Assembly (NCBI GenBank): GCA_965208065.1
Contig: OZ242313.1
Span: 2,480,001 to 2,544,000 of the forward strand
Direction of reading: 5' to 3'
Length of the DNA stretch: 64,000 nucleotides
Origin: Bin103 sp002238925
GTDB taxonomy: Bacteria; Spirochaetota; Spirochaetia; SZUA-6; Bin103
Made by a program: the position numbers and the translations under genes. This document shows positions 37,478 to 45,404 of this stretch, piece after piece. The notes below the pieces were generated by a model. The model worked only from the letters and a program-made list of their open reading frames with translations, was not told where the DNA came from and searched no databases. Each line of letters starts with the position of its first letter. The stretch's first letter is position 1.

Positions 37478-37492
37478 TGTGGATAACATGTG
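37478..37492 (-). promoter_or_regulatory. Perfect DnaA box (extended copy 1)
   Basis: TGTGGATAACATGTG; its first nine bases are the reverse complement of the DnaA consensus TTATCCACA. The same 15-mer recurs at 37852. Confidence 0.5.
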
Positions 37493-37821
37493 CATGAGTC
37501 AAGGCGCATCGCCGACCCGAGCCGGTACCGCATGACCCTGATGTGATTCGTGCAATCGCAACGGCCTTTATCACGGTCCGTTCACAGGTGGACAAACATG
37601 CTGCACAGACTACCCGAAAAATGCACACCGGCGCTCGACTCGGGTTCGTTGGACCGCAACCCGGCCAAAATAGACCGGGCGGCCGTTTTCAATCGGCTTT
37701 TCCAGACGGATTGTATGGATGTCGAGCATTTTGAACGAAATGTCCAGCGAACGTCGCCGAGAAGCGCGGTCGTTGAAGATTCAGCGCGGTGAGAGGTAGA
37801 TCGGCCCGGCGCCTATGTGCC

Positions 37822-37846
37822 GGCCTTCCGGAATTACCGGTCGGCC
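37822..37846. repeat. Interrupted palindrome
   Basis: GGCC-TT-CCGG-AATTA-CCGG-TC-GGCC. It could be a hairpin downstream of the PhyH-HEAT gene or part of the DnaA-box region. No T tract follows on either strand. Confidence 0.45.
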
Positions 37847-37851
37847 TGGAA

Positions 37852-37866
37852 TGTGGATAACATGTG
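37852..37866 (-). promoter_or_regulatory. Perfect DnaA box (extended copy 2)
   Basis: The second copy of TGTGGATAACATGTG, 374 bp from the first and in the same orientation. Confidence 0.5.
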
Positions 37867-37949
37867 AACGATTTGCGAATAGATTACCGAGCGGTAGCGA
37901 ATGGTGCCGTCGATTCAGGATCCCGCGGCGATCGGATGTTCCGGCGCGG

Positions 37950-39617
37950 TCAGAAGCGATGCGCGCCGGTCAGGCTCGGATCCCAGCGCTCGGCCGTGAG
38001 CATGCTGAAAGCGGCGTCGAGGGCGGACGGCGTGTTCAGGCGGCGCAAGGCTGCAAGCGCCACGGTGGTGACCTGCCCGCAGGGGTCGTCGAGGGCCGCG
38101 ACCAGATCCGGCTCAGCGTCGGCGGCGTTGCTGCCCATCCGAGCCAGCGCGGTGGCGGCGTTGAAGCGAAGCTGATCACGAATGCTCCATCCGCGCACCA
38201 CGGGAGTATCCCAACCGTCCCGCTCCAGGTGCAGCAGCCTGCCCAGGGGAGCGGCCGCCGGGGCCGCGCCGATGGTGCCGAGCGAATCGGCCGCGGTGCG
38301 CACCACGAAGTGCGACTCGTCGTCCAGCGCGCCGACCAGGGCGGGCACGGCTGCGCCGGCGGCGTGGTCCATCTCACCGAGGGCGAACGCGGCATTGAGG
38401 CGCGCCCACTCGTCGCCGGACTCTAGCAGGTCGATCAGCGCCGCAATCGCCTCCGTGCCGATTGCGGCAAGGGCGTGCGCGGCGTCGTCCATCACCAGTG
38501 CCTGCTCGCGCCAGCTGCCGCCATGGTTGCCGCGGCCGACGCCGCGCAGCAGATGGGGGAAGGCGGCGCCGGTATCGCGCAGCGCATCGATCAGGGCTGG
38601 GATGGCGGGCGTGCCGATGGCGCCGGCAGCGTAGGTCGCGGCGATGCGTAACGGATCGGGATCGCGGTTGAGGCAGGCGACGAGTGCCGGTACGGCTGGC
38701 GCGGCCGCGGCACCGAGACCGGCCAGCGCTTCCGCGGCAGCGACCCGATCCGAGACTCGGCCGCTGGCGAGGCGGCGCGCAAGGCTGCCGGCGGACGCCG
38801 CCCCGGCGGATCCACTGGTAGCGGTGGTGGCGCCCGCCGCCAGGCTGGCGTAGCGCCGCGGCGCGCCGCGCAGCCAGTCCCAGAGGTGTGACCAGGCCAG
38901 TTCCTGTCGGTCGTTCGTGGACAACTCGCCGGGACAGCGCCAGGTCCACTCCTTGCCGGACCAGCCGTTGGCCTCCGGAGCGCCGGAACGCATGTAGATG
39001 AACTTCACCATGAAGCGGCGTTGGGCGGTCATGTTGACGCCAGCGGCGTGGCCGATATCGAAGTGGGTAAGGCTTACCAGGCCGGCAGGTCCGCTGACCG
39101 GGAGCTGCTGTGCCTTCTCGGCGTCCGACAGGCCGCGGTTCAGATGGGTGCCGGGGATGACGTGGGTCGGCCCCAGCTCCGGCGGCGTGTCCTGCGGGTA
39201 GTACATGATGCGAACGAAACGGATGTGATGATGGCGCGGGCGCCCGAGCGGCGTGTAGGAGTCCTGGTGACTGTTGGCGGCCAGCTTGGCCGCGTGGTCG
39301 AGCCCGCCCAGATCCTGCTTGGCCTCGATGTGGCAGAAGCGGTGCGGGTGCTCGAGATAGCCGGGGCCGAGCAGGGTGAGCAGGGCGCCGTGCACCTCCG
39401 GCGACTCCAGCACGTGGCGCATTTCCGGGACCAGCGGCAGGACGTTGTTGCCGGGATTGTCGGTACGCGCCGGGATGGCCGCGTCCAGCTTGCGGCAGAT
39501 GGTCTGATGCAATTCCGCCGGCACGGAGGGTTGCAGCACCAGAAAACCGTCGGCGATGAACCGGTGCACCTGCTCGGCGGTAAGCGGGACCGGCTTCGTT
39601 CCTGCACTGGGTACCAT
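37950..39617 (-). CDS. Phytanoyl-CoA dioxygenase (PhyH)-like domain fused to HEAT repeats
   Basis: A 555-residue fusion. Residues 1-215 are a 2-oxoglutarate/Fe(II) oxygenase of the PhyH type: iron ligands HQD (His117, Asp119) and a distal His in the DIGHAAGVN region, with Arg200 for 2-oxoglutarate, and GPTHVIPGTH between them. Residues about 270-555 are HEAT/PBS-lyase-like repeats (AVPALVACLNRDPDPLRIAATYAAGAIG, AIAALIDLLESGDEWARLNAAFALGEM and others). PhyH enzymes hydroxylate small molecules or lipids; the HEAT half probably binds a protein partner. The ATG at 39617 is chosen; longer frames run into the antiphase Gfo gene. Confidence 0.82.
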   Translation of the reverse strand: MVPSAGTKPVPLTAEQVHRFIADGFLVLQPSVPAELHQTICRKLDAAIPARTDNPGNNVLPLVPEMRHVLESPEVHGALLTLLGPGYLEHPHRFCHIEAKQDLGGLDHAAKLAANSHQDSYTPLGRPRHHHIRFVRIMYYPQDTPPELGPTHVIPGTHLNRGLSDAEKAQQLPVSGPAGLVSLTHFDIGHAAGVNMTAQRRFMVKFIYMRSGAPEANGWSGKEWTWRCPGELSTNDRQELAWSHLWDWLRGAPRRYASLAAGATTATSGSAGAASAGSLARRLASGRVSDRVAAAEALAGLGAAAAPAVPALVACLNRDPDPLRIAATYAAGAIGTPAIPALIDALRDTGAAFPHLLRGVGRGNHGGSWREQALVMDDAAHALAAIGTEAIAALIDLLESGDEWARLNAAFALGEMDHAAGAAVPALVGALDDESHFVVRTAADSLGTIGAAPAAAPLGRLLHLERDGWDTPVVRGWSIRDQLRFNAATALARMGSNAADAEPDLVAALDDPCGQVTTVALAALRRLNTPSALDAAFSMLTAERWDPSLTGAHRF

Positions 39618-39682
39618 GACGCTACCGTCACCCCGACGGACGGCGCGGGTCAATACCCGGTGCGAACGCTGTGAGCGCGGGC

Positions 39683-40741
39683 TCAGGCGGCGGCGCCGGT
39701 GCGCGGATCGACCGGCTGGCCGGTGCGGGCGCTTTCGTAGATGGCCAGAACGATATTGACCGCCTTGCAGGCCTCGGCGCCGTCGATCGCCGGTCCGCGG
39801 CCGTGCTGCAGCGCCTGCACCAGGTCTTCGAATTGCGCCTGGTGTCCCTCGATGCCAATGTCGGCCGGATTCGACGCGCCGCCGGCGCTGGCTTCGGCGT
39901 GGCCATGGCGGGCGCGGACCGCGGCGTCGCCGTCGTTCTCCGCGGCGAACGTCCAGTGTTCCAGGCGGTCCTGGATCGAGGCCACGCTGCCGGCGGTGCC
40001 GTACACCTCGACGCGCTGCGGGAACCCCGGCCAGGCGGCGGTAGAGCCTTCGATGGTGCCGAGGGCGCCGCCCGCGAACTGCACTACCGCGGCGCCGGTG
40101 TCTTCTACCTCTATGCCGTCGTGCCCGAGCGTGGCCGTGGCGCTGATAACGCGCTCCGCAGGACCCATGAACCACTGCAGCAGGTCGATGGCGTGAATCG
40201 ACTGATTCATGAGCGCGCCGCCGCCGTCCAGCCGCACGGTGCCGTGCCAGCCGCCCTCGTCGTAGTACTGTTGGGTGCGGTGCCACTTTACGTAGGCGTC
40301 GCCGAGCACGATGCGGCCCAGGCGTCCGCCCTCGATCGCCGCCTTGATGAGCCGTGAAACCGCCAGGAATCGGGATGGAAAGATGCCGGCCACCGTAACG
40401 CCGCGCCGGTCGGCGGCTTCCAGCAGGCGCGCGCAGCGCTCCCGGGTCACCTCCAGCGGCTTCTCGACGATCAGGTGCTTGCCGGCGCCGATCGCGGCCA
40501 GGGCCGGCTCCAGGTGGGCGCCCGACGGGGTGCAGACCGACACCACCTGCAGGCCGGGGTGGCGCAGGAATTCCGCCATGTCGTGGTAGCCGGCGCATCC
40601 GTGCCGGGCGCCGAACTGCGCCGCCCTGGCATCGCTGCGTGACGCGCATGCCACCAGTTCGGCGCCGCCGGCGGCGTGCAGTGCGCGGGCGTGGAAGTCG
40701 GCGATCATGCCGAGCCCCACCACTCCGAAGCCGACGCTCAT
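39683..40741 (-). CDS. Gfo/Idh/MocA family oxidoreductase
   Basis: A 352-residue NAD(P)-dependent sugar or cyclitol dehydrogenase. Rossmann motif FGVVGLGMIADFHARAL at the N-terminus, VVSVCTPSGAHLEPALAAI, then GKHLIVEKPLEVT (EKP with catalytic Lys) and GGGALMNQSIHAIDLLQWFMG (the conserved His of the C-terminal domain). The substrate is unknown. It precedes the PhyH-HEAT gene by 65 bp on the same strand, so the two may be co-transcribed. Confidence 0.88.
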   Translation of the reverse strand: MSVGFGVVGLGMIADFHARALHAAGGAELVACASRSDARAAQFGARHGCAGYHDMAEFLRHPGLQVVSVCTPSGAHLEPALAAIGAGKHLIVEKPLEVTRERCARLLEAADRRGVTVAGIFPSRFLAVSRLIKAAIEGGRLGRIVLGDAYVKWHRTQQYYDEGGWHGTVRLDGGGALMNQSIHAIDLLQWFMGPAERVISATATLGHDGIEVEDTGAAVVQFAGGALGTIEGSTAAWPGFPQRVEVYGTAGSVASIQDRLEHWTFAAENDGDAAVRARHGHAEASAGGASNPADIGIEGHQAQFEDLVQALQHGRGPAIDGAEACKAVNIVLAIYESARTGQPVDPRTGAAA

Positions 40742-40882
40742 CCCGCTGCCCGTCGCGAAATCCGCGGTTGCGCCACGATCGCCGCTGTTCTGCAGGGGTA
40801 TTTCATGGTTGGTGGGTCGCATGGTACGGCGAGCGCCGCCGCCTGTTCAATGCGGGGGCCGCGGCTGCTATGCTCGGGCGCC

Positions 40883-41884
40883 ATGAGTGGAACCATCAGC
40901 GTGATGCAGTTCGGCTGCGGCCCGATCGGGTGCAGCATCGTGCGGCTGGCGGCGCGGCGGGTGTCGCTGTCGGTGTGCGGCGCGGTCGACATCGACCCGG
41001 CGCTGGCCGGGCGCGACCTCGGCGAGGTGGCCGGCGCCGGCGCCGGTCTGGCTACGGCGGTTCGCAGCGACGCGCAGGCGGCGCTCGCCGAGTTGCGTCC
41101 CGACCTGGTGTTCCACACGACCGGTTCGAAGGTGGCCGACGTGTACGACCAGCTTGCCCTGATCGCCGCCGCCGGCGCCAACGTGGTGTCCACCTGCGAG
41201 GAGTTGGCGTTCCCGGCCTACCGCGAGCCGGAGCTTGCCGAGCGGCTGCACGCGCTGGCGCTGCGCCACGGCGTGTCGATCCTGGGCACCGGGGTCAACC
41301 CGGGTTTCCTGATGGACACCTGGCCGCTGTTCATGTCGACGCTGTGCGCGGACGTGCGCCGGGTGCGCGTGGTGCGCATTCAGGACGCAACCGGGCGCCG
41401 TGTCCCGTTTCAGCGCAAGATTGGCGCCGGCATGTCGGTGGCGGAGTTCGATGCGGCGGTGGCCGGTGGCGCCTTCGGACACGTGGGGCTGCAGGAGTCG
41501 GCCGCGATGCTGGCGGCCGGCCTGGGCTGGCGTCTGGACGCGATCAGCGAGTCGATCGAGCCGGTGCTGCTCGACCGCGACGTGCGCAGCGAGCACGTCA
41601 GCGTACCGGCCGGCACGGTCGCCGGGCTGAAGCAGGTGGCGGTAGGAACGCGAGCCGGCGAGCCGGCGGTGGAGCTGGAGTTCCAGGCCTACCTGGGCGC
41701 ACCCCGGTCCTACGAGACGGTGTCCTTGGCCGGCACGCCGCCGCTGGAAGTGACCATCGACGGCGGCACCCCGGGCGACACCGCCACCGCCGCCATCGTG
41801 GTCAACAGCGCCGCCGCCGTGGCCGCCGCCGCGCCCGGCCTGTACAGCATGAAAGAGATGCCCGTGGTGGGCTGCACAGCCTGA
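40883..41884 (+). CDS. 2,4-diaminopentanoate dehydrogenase-like / DapB-like NAD(P)-dependent amine dehydrogenase
   Basis: A 333-residue protein beginning VMQFGCGPIGCSIVRLAARR, a Rossmann site, with LVFHTTGSKVADVYDQL, ANVVSTCEELAFPAYREPEL and GTGVNPGFLMDTWPL, the pattern of the 2,4-diaminopentanoate (ornithine degradation) dehydrogenase family. The C-terminal domain matches that family's substrate domain. No other ornithine-fermentation genes are nearby, so it probably acts on a different amino or diamino acid. The ATG at 40883 begins the domain. A bidirectional terminator follows. Confidence 0.75.
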   Translation: MSGTISVMQFGCGPIGCSIVRLAARRVSLSVCGAVDIDPALAGRDLGEVAGAGAGLATAVRSDAQAALAELRPDLVFHTTGSKVADVYDQLALIAAAGANVVSTCEELAFPAYREPELAERLHALALRHGVSILGTGVNPGFLMDTWPLFMSTLCADVRRVRVVRIQDATGRRVPFQRKIGAGMSVAEFDAAVAGGAFGHVGLQESAAMLAAGLGWRLDAISESIEPVLLDRDVRSEHVSVPAGTVAGLKQVAVGTRAGEPAVELEFQAYLGAPRSYETVSLAGTPPLEVTIDGGTPGDTATAAIVVNSAAAVAAAAPGLYSMKEMPVVGCTA

Positions 41885-41919
41885 CCAAATGGCGGCGCCT
41901 GCCGCGGCCGCAATGACAA

Positions 41920-41952
41920 CAGGCCGGCTCCCCTGCGCGGGAAGCCGGCCTG
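41920..41952. terminator. Hairpin between convergent genes
   Basis: A perfect 10 bp stem CAGGCCGGCT / AGCCGGCCTG around a 13 nt loop that can itself pair (CCC...GGG). It lies between the convergent dehydrogenase and outer-membrane protein genes. Neither side has a long T tract, so it may act as a transcription terminator or as mRNA-end protection for both. Confidence 0.6.
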
Positions 41953-41976
41953 CAATTCGGTTGCGGTCTGGCGAAC

Positions 41977-42672
41977 TTAGAACCGGAAGCGGACGCCCAG
42001 TTCGAGGCGGTGCGACATCAGGGTCGGCTTGACGTAGGGGTCGTTATCGTCGTCGTCATCGTCGTCGCCGGCGTCGGTGACCTGGGTCTCCAGGGTGCCG
42101 AAGAACTTGTAACCGAGGGTAAGCGCCACGGCGTCGATGATTTCGTACGCCACGCCGACGTTGGCCTGGTAGGCGAAGCCCCAGCCGCTGCCCTCGAACG
42201 TCGGATCCGCATCACCGTCAGCCAGCGCGACCGCCAGGTTGACGGCGCCGGCGCCGATGCCGATGTACGGCACGAACGGGGTGCCGGTGTCGAGGTCGAA
42301 GAAGCCGTTGGCCAGGAACGCCATCACGGTCAGGCTGTCGTCAGCCTTCTGATCGTCCTTGTCGTTGTCGATCTCTTCGCCGTGCCGGAAGTTGGCGGAC
42401 TGGAAGGAGAACTCCGCCTCGGTGCGGAAGTCGCCGAAGTCGTAGCCCGCCGAGCCGCCGGCGCTGAAGCCGAAGTCGAGATCCCAGTCGGCTTCCTTTT
42501 CGTCGCCGACAATACCCTTTTCGGGCGTGTCGGTGGTGTCGGTAATCAGGGTCGCCCCGCCGCCGGCGGCCGCGTAGAAGCCGGTGCCGGACATCATCAT
42601 GTCCTGGCCAAACAGGCTCGCGCCGGGAATCGACAGCAGCGCGACGGAAAGAAGTGTAGCGAATATGCGCAT
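41977..42672 (-). CDS. Outer-membrane beta-barrel protein with Asp-rich loop
   Basis: A 231-residue protein: signal peptide MRIFATLLSVALLSIPGASLFG, then amphipathic strands (GTGFYAAAGGGATLI, FVPYIGIGAGAVNLAVALA, GWGFAYQANVGVAYEII, AVALTLGYKFFGTLE) ending in HRLELGVRFRF with terminal Phe. An extracellular loop near residue 205 is a run of acidic residues (DDDDDDDND), suggesting divalent-cation binding. It resembles the Msp4/P44 or OmpA-barrel family. The start at 42672 has GAGG upstream and a good promoter. Confidence 0.8.
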   Translation of the reverse strand: MRIFATLLSVALLSIPGASLFGQDMMMSGTGFYAAAGGGATLITDTTDTPEKGIVGDEKEADWDLDFGFSAGGSAGYDFGDFRTEAEFSFQSANFRHGEEIDNDKDDQKADDSLTVMAFLANGFFDLDTGTPFVPYIGIGAGAVNLAVALADGDADPTFEGSGWGFAYQANVGVAYEIIDAVALTLGYKFFGTLETQVTDAGDDDDDDDNDPYVKPTLMSHRLELGVRFRF

Positions 42673-42706
42673 GAATTGTTGCCTCACTTGGAGTCGGATG
42701 CGCCAG

Positions 42707-42735
42707 AAAATACAGGTTTTACCGGCGCACGGCAA
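42707..42735 (-). promoter_or_regulatory. Sigma-70-type promoter of the outer-membrane protein gene
   Basis: TTGCCG (42730-42735) and TATTTT (42707-42712) on the minus strand, separated by exactly 17 bp, with the start codon about 28 nt after the expected transcription start. Confidence 0.45.
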
Positions 42736-42797
42736 TTGGCCATGAATGAGTTTCGGTAACCCGATAGTTACACACTTCGCGCAGCCCGAAGCGATCG

Positions 42798-43826
42798 TCA
42801 AGCGCGGCTGACGTGCAATTTGATGGCCGCGGAATCGGTGCTCGCCCGGTGCAGGGCAGCCCTGGATTCGGCAAGCGGCAGCACGCCGCTGATCAGCGAC
42901 TCGACCTCGATGCGGCCCGCCGCCAACAGGGCGGCGCCGACCCGGAAACCGCCGGCAAACCGGAACGAGCCGACCACGCTCAGTTCGTGCGCCATGATGG
43001 TGTTGAGCGGTGCCGAAAACGGCTGCTGCAGCGTGCCGATCTGCACCACCGTGCCGCCGCGCGCGGTGTGTTGCAGCGCCCACAGGTATGACGCTTCCGC
43101 GCCGGCCGCCTCGAAGGTCACCTGCGGCGCACCGCGGTCGAGGGCGCGCGCCACGGCCTGCTCGTCGCCGGGATCGAGCACCGTGTCGGCGCGGGCGGCG
43201 GCCGCTTCGCGCGCCGGCGCGCGCGGGTCGCTGACCACCACTCGCGCTGCGCCGAGTGCGCGCGCCACGGTGGCCACCAACTGGCCGATGGTGCCGGCGC
43301 CGCTCACGGCCACCGGCTTGCCGGCAATGCTTCCGGCGCGCAGCACGGCGTGGCACGCCACCGCCAGCGGCTCCAGCAGCGCGCCCTCCGCGTAGCTCAG
43401 CCGGTCGCCGAGCCGGTAGCAGTTGGCGGCCGGGACCGTTTTCAGGTCGCACAGCGCGCCGTCGGTGGGCGGGTCGGTGGCGGCGCTGCCGAAGTAGCGC
43501 ATCTGCGGGCACAGGTTGGAGCGCCCGCCGCGGCACCAGGCGCAGCGCAGGCACGCCTGCGACGGATCCACCGCCACCCGGTCTCCGACCGCGATGCGGC
43601 CGGCGGACCGACCGACCGCGACCACCTCGCCTGCTACCTCGTGGCCGAGTACGAACGGCCGGGACGGCACGAAGGCGCCGACCCGCCCGTGCCGGTAGTA
43701 GTGGATGTCGCTGCCGCAGATGCCCACCCGCTCCACCCGCACCAGCACCTCGTGGTCGGCCGGCTCCGGATCGGGGCGCTGCTCGCGGCGCAGATCATTC
43801 GTGCCGTGCAATACCCATGCGTCCAT
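42798..43826 (-). CDS. Zinc-binding dehydrogenase, L-idonate 5-dehydrogenase/sorbitol dehydrogenase-like
   Basis: A 342-residue MDR enzyme with intact catalytic zinc motif GICGSDIHYYRHG, GHEVAGEVVAVG, the structural-zinc Cys cluster (CLRCAWCRGGRSNLC) and Rossmann segment PVAVSGAGTIGQLVATVARALG. The HYYRHGRVGAFVPSRPFVLGH block is typical of L-idonate 5-dehydrogenases. It probably oxidises a polyol or aldonate to the 5-keto form, consistent with other sugar-acid genes in the window (mannonate dehydratase). The ATG at 43826 begins the conserved region. Confidence 0.85.
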   Translation of the reverse strand: MDAWVLHGTNDLRREQRPDPEPADHEVLVRVERVGICGSDIHYYRHGRVGAFVPSRPFVLGHEVAGEVVAVGRSAGRIAVGDRVAVDPSQACLRCAWCRGGRSNLCPQMRYFGSAATDPPTDGALCDLKTVPAANCYRLGDRLSYAEGALLEPLAVACHAVLRAGSIAGKPVAVSGAGTIGQLVATVARALGAARVVVSDPRAPAREAAAARADTVLDPGDEQAVARALDRGAPQVTFEAAGAEASYLWALQHTARGGTVVQIGTLQQPFSAPLNTIMAHELSVVGSFRFAGGFRVGAALLAAGRIEVESLISGVLPLAESRAALHRASTDSAAIKLHVSRA

Positions 43827-43899
43827 CGCCGCCACTCTATACCAGCCGCGCCCGGCGTGCGACCGCAACCGGCGCGTTGCGCATATACTGCACCACGTC

Positions 43900-44337
43900 A
43901 TGGCATCCTCTCCCGCCGGGCGTGCGCCGGTCAGCGGCGGCCGCGCCGTGCTCGTCGACAGCCTGCTGATTGCCCTGATCGGGTTCGACCTCGTGGTGGC
44001 GATCGGGGCTTTGCTGCTGCCGGACCTGTGGTTCCGGCTCCTGCACGACGCCGAATTTGTCGATCCGGGCGGCCTGCTGCGCCGCACCGGCGCGATCTGG
44101 GTGGCGTTCACGGTGCTGCAGGTGTTGGCCCTGCCGCGCTGGCGCACCTCGCCCATCTGGCTGGTCCTGGTGTGCGGCATCCGGCTCAGCGAGATGTTCG
44201 CCGACTGGACCTGGCTGGCATTCGCCCAACACGTAACGCCATTCGGCACCGCGGCGCTGATCTTCACCCTGCCAGCCAACCTGCTGATCTGCTGGTTCCT
44301 GTTCGCCACCTACCGGCATATAGCGCGCGAGCGTTAG
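43900..44337 (+). CDS. Small four-helix membrane protein of unknown function
   Basis: A 145-residue protein with four predicted transmembrane helices (about 20-40, 55-75, 83-100, 112-135; for example LLIALIGFDLVVAIGALLLP and TAALIFTLPANLLICWFLFA). I do not recognise the family. It starts 73 bp from the divergent idonate dehydrogenase-like gene, with a possible TATACT -10 just upstream, and stops 8 bp before the OleD-like gene, so it likely belongs to the lipid operon. Confidence 0.7.
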   Translation: MASSPAGRAPVSGGRAVLVDSLLIALIGFDLVVAIGALLLPDLWFRLLHDAEFVDPGGLLRRTGAIWVAFTVLQVLALPRWRTSPIWLVLVCGIRLSEMFADWTWLAFAQHVTPFGTAALIFTLPANLLICWFLFATYRHIARER

Positions 44338-44345
44338 GAAGTGCG

Positions 44346-45374
44346 ATGCAGGTCCTGGTAACCGGGGGCGGCGGGTTCGTCGGCCGCGCCGTCGTGGAGC
44401 GGCTGCTTGCCCGCGGCCACCGCGTCCGGTGCTTCTCCCGGTCCGCCTACCCGGAACTGGCGGCGCGCGGGGCCGAAGTGATGCGCGGCGACCTGGCCGA
44501 CCCTCGCGCAGCCGCCGCCGCCTGCGCCGGCTGCGATGCCGTCGTGCACGCGGCCGCGCTGATCCCGGGGGTGCCCGAGCCGCCGCGCCGCTACCAGGCG
44601 GTGAACGTGGGCGGCACCGAGGCGATCATCGCCGGCTGCCGCGCCCATGGCGTGCCGCGGCTGGTATTTACCAGTTCGCCGAGCGTGGTGTTCGGCGGCC
44701 ACGACCTGCGTGGGGTCGACGAGTCGGTTCCCTACCCGAAGCGGTACGATTCGCCCTACGCGCGCACCAAGGCCGCGGCCGAGCGGGCGGTGCTTGCCGC
44801 CAACGACGGCGCCCTGGCCACCACGGCATTGCGGCCCCACCTGGTGTGGGGGCCGGGCGACACCCACCTGGTGCCGGAGCTGATCGCACGGGCGCGCGCC
44901 GGCCGGCTGGTGCGCGTGGGCCGCGGGCCGTTCCGGGTCGACGTGACCTACATCGACTGTGCCGCCGAGGCGCACCTGCTTGCCCTCGACGCGTTGGCGC
45001 CCGGCAGTGCCGCGGCCGGACGCGCTTACTTCATCTCGCAGGGCGAGCCGGTGGACCTGTGGGAGTTCGTCGGCCGCCTGCTGCGTATGGCCGGCGCAGC
45101 GGAGGTGCGCCGCCAAGTGCCACGCTGGCTGGCCCTGGCCGCGGCCGGTGCGGTGGAAGGCGCGTTCCGGGTCACCGGGCGCCGCACGGCGCCGCCGCTG
45201 ACCCGCTTCCTGGTGCGCGAGATTTCCTCCTCGCACTGGTTCGACATCGGCGCGGCGCGGCGCGATCTTGGCTACCGGCCCGTGGTGTCGATCGACGAGG
45301 GCCTGCGCCGGCTCGCGCACTGGTGGCAGTCCGGCGGCGCAGCAGGCGGCGGTCACCGCCAAACTTCCGCGTAG
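44346..45374 (+). CDS. OleD-like NAD(P)-dependent 2-alkyl-3-oxoalkanoate reductase (3-beta-HSD superfamily)
   Basis: A 342-residue extended SDR. MQVLVTGGGGFVGRAVVERLL is the cofactor loop; the Ser/Tyr/Lys triad lies in VFTSSPSVVFGG and YARTKAAAERA; RPHLVWGPGDTHLVPELIARARAG and GRAYFISQGEPVDLWEF are strongly reminiscent of OleD, which reduces the beta-keto acid made by OleA. An AGGAA Shine-Dalgarno lies 5 nt upstream of the ATG. Its neighbours (OleA-like thiolase, LuxC, LuxE) support a role in long-chain condensed lipids. There is no OleB or OleC gene nearby. Confidence 0.82.
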   Translation: MQVLVTGGGGFVGRAVVERLLARGHRVRCFSRSAYPELAARGAEVMRGDLADPRAAAAACAGCDAVVHAAALIPGVPEPPRRYQAVNVGGTEAIIAGCRAHGVPRLVFTSSPSVVFGGHDLRGVDESVPYPKRYDSPYARTKAAAERAVLAANDGALATTALRPHLVWGPGDTHLVPELIARARAGRLVRVGRGPFRVDVTYIDCAAEAHLLALDALAPGSAAAGRAYFISQGEPVDLWEFVGRLLRMAGAAEVRRQVPRWLALAAAGAVEGAFRVTGRRTAPPLTRFLVREISSSHWFDIGAARRDLGYRPVVSIDEGLRRLAHWWQSGGAAGGGHRQTSA

Positions 45375-45404
45375 CCTGGGCCGCAAGCAGGTCCCGCGGC
45401 GAAG

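Larger units (their letters stand above)
37418..37949. other. Long non-coding region with DnaA boxes (possible origin-like or DnaA-titration site)
   Basis: About 530 bp without a credible gene, visibly richer in A+T than its surroundings. It contains two exact DnaA boxes in identical 15 bp contexts and a 25 bp interrupted palindrome at 37822-37846 (GGCC-TT-CCGG-AATTA-CCGG-TC-GGCC). No dnaA, dnaN or gidA gene is in the window, so an origin is only a possibility. Confidence 0.4.

Noticed and set aside
37118..37486. Open frame overlapping the transposase stop
   Set aside because: It begins with a TTG, turns into Pro-rich non-coding sequence and runs past the right end of the insertion sequence. 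The first ~45 codons might be a relic of a longer transposase, but I cannot support a gene.
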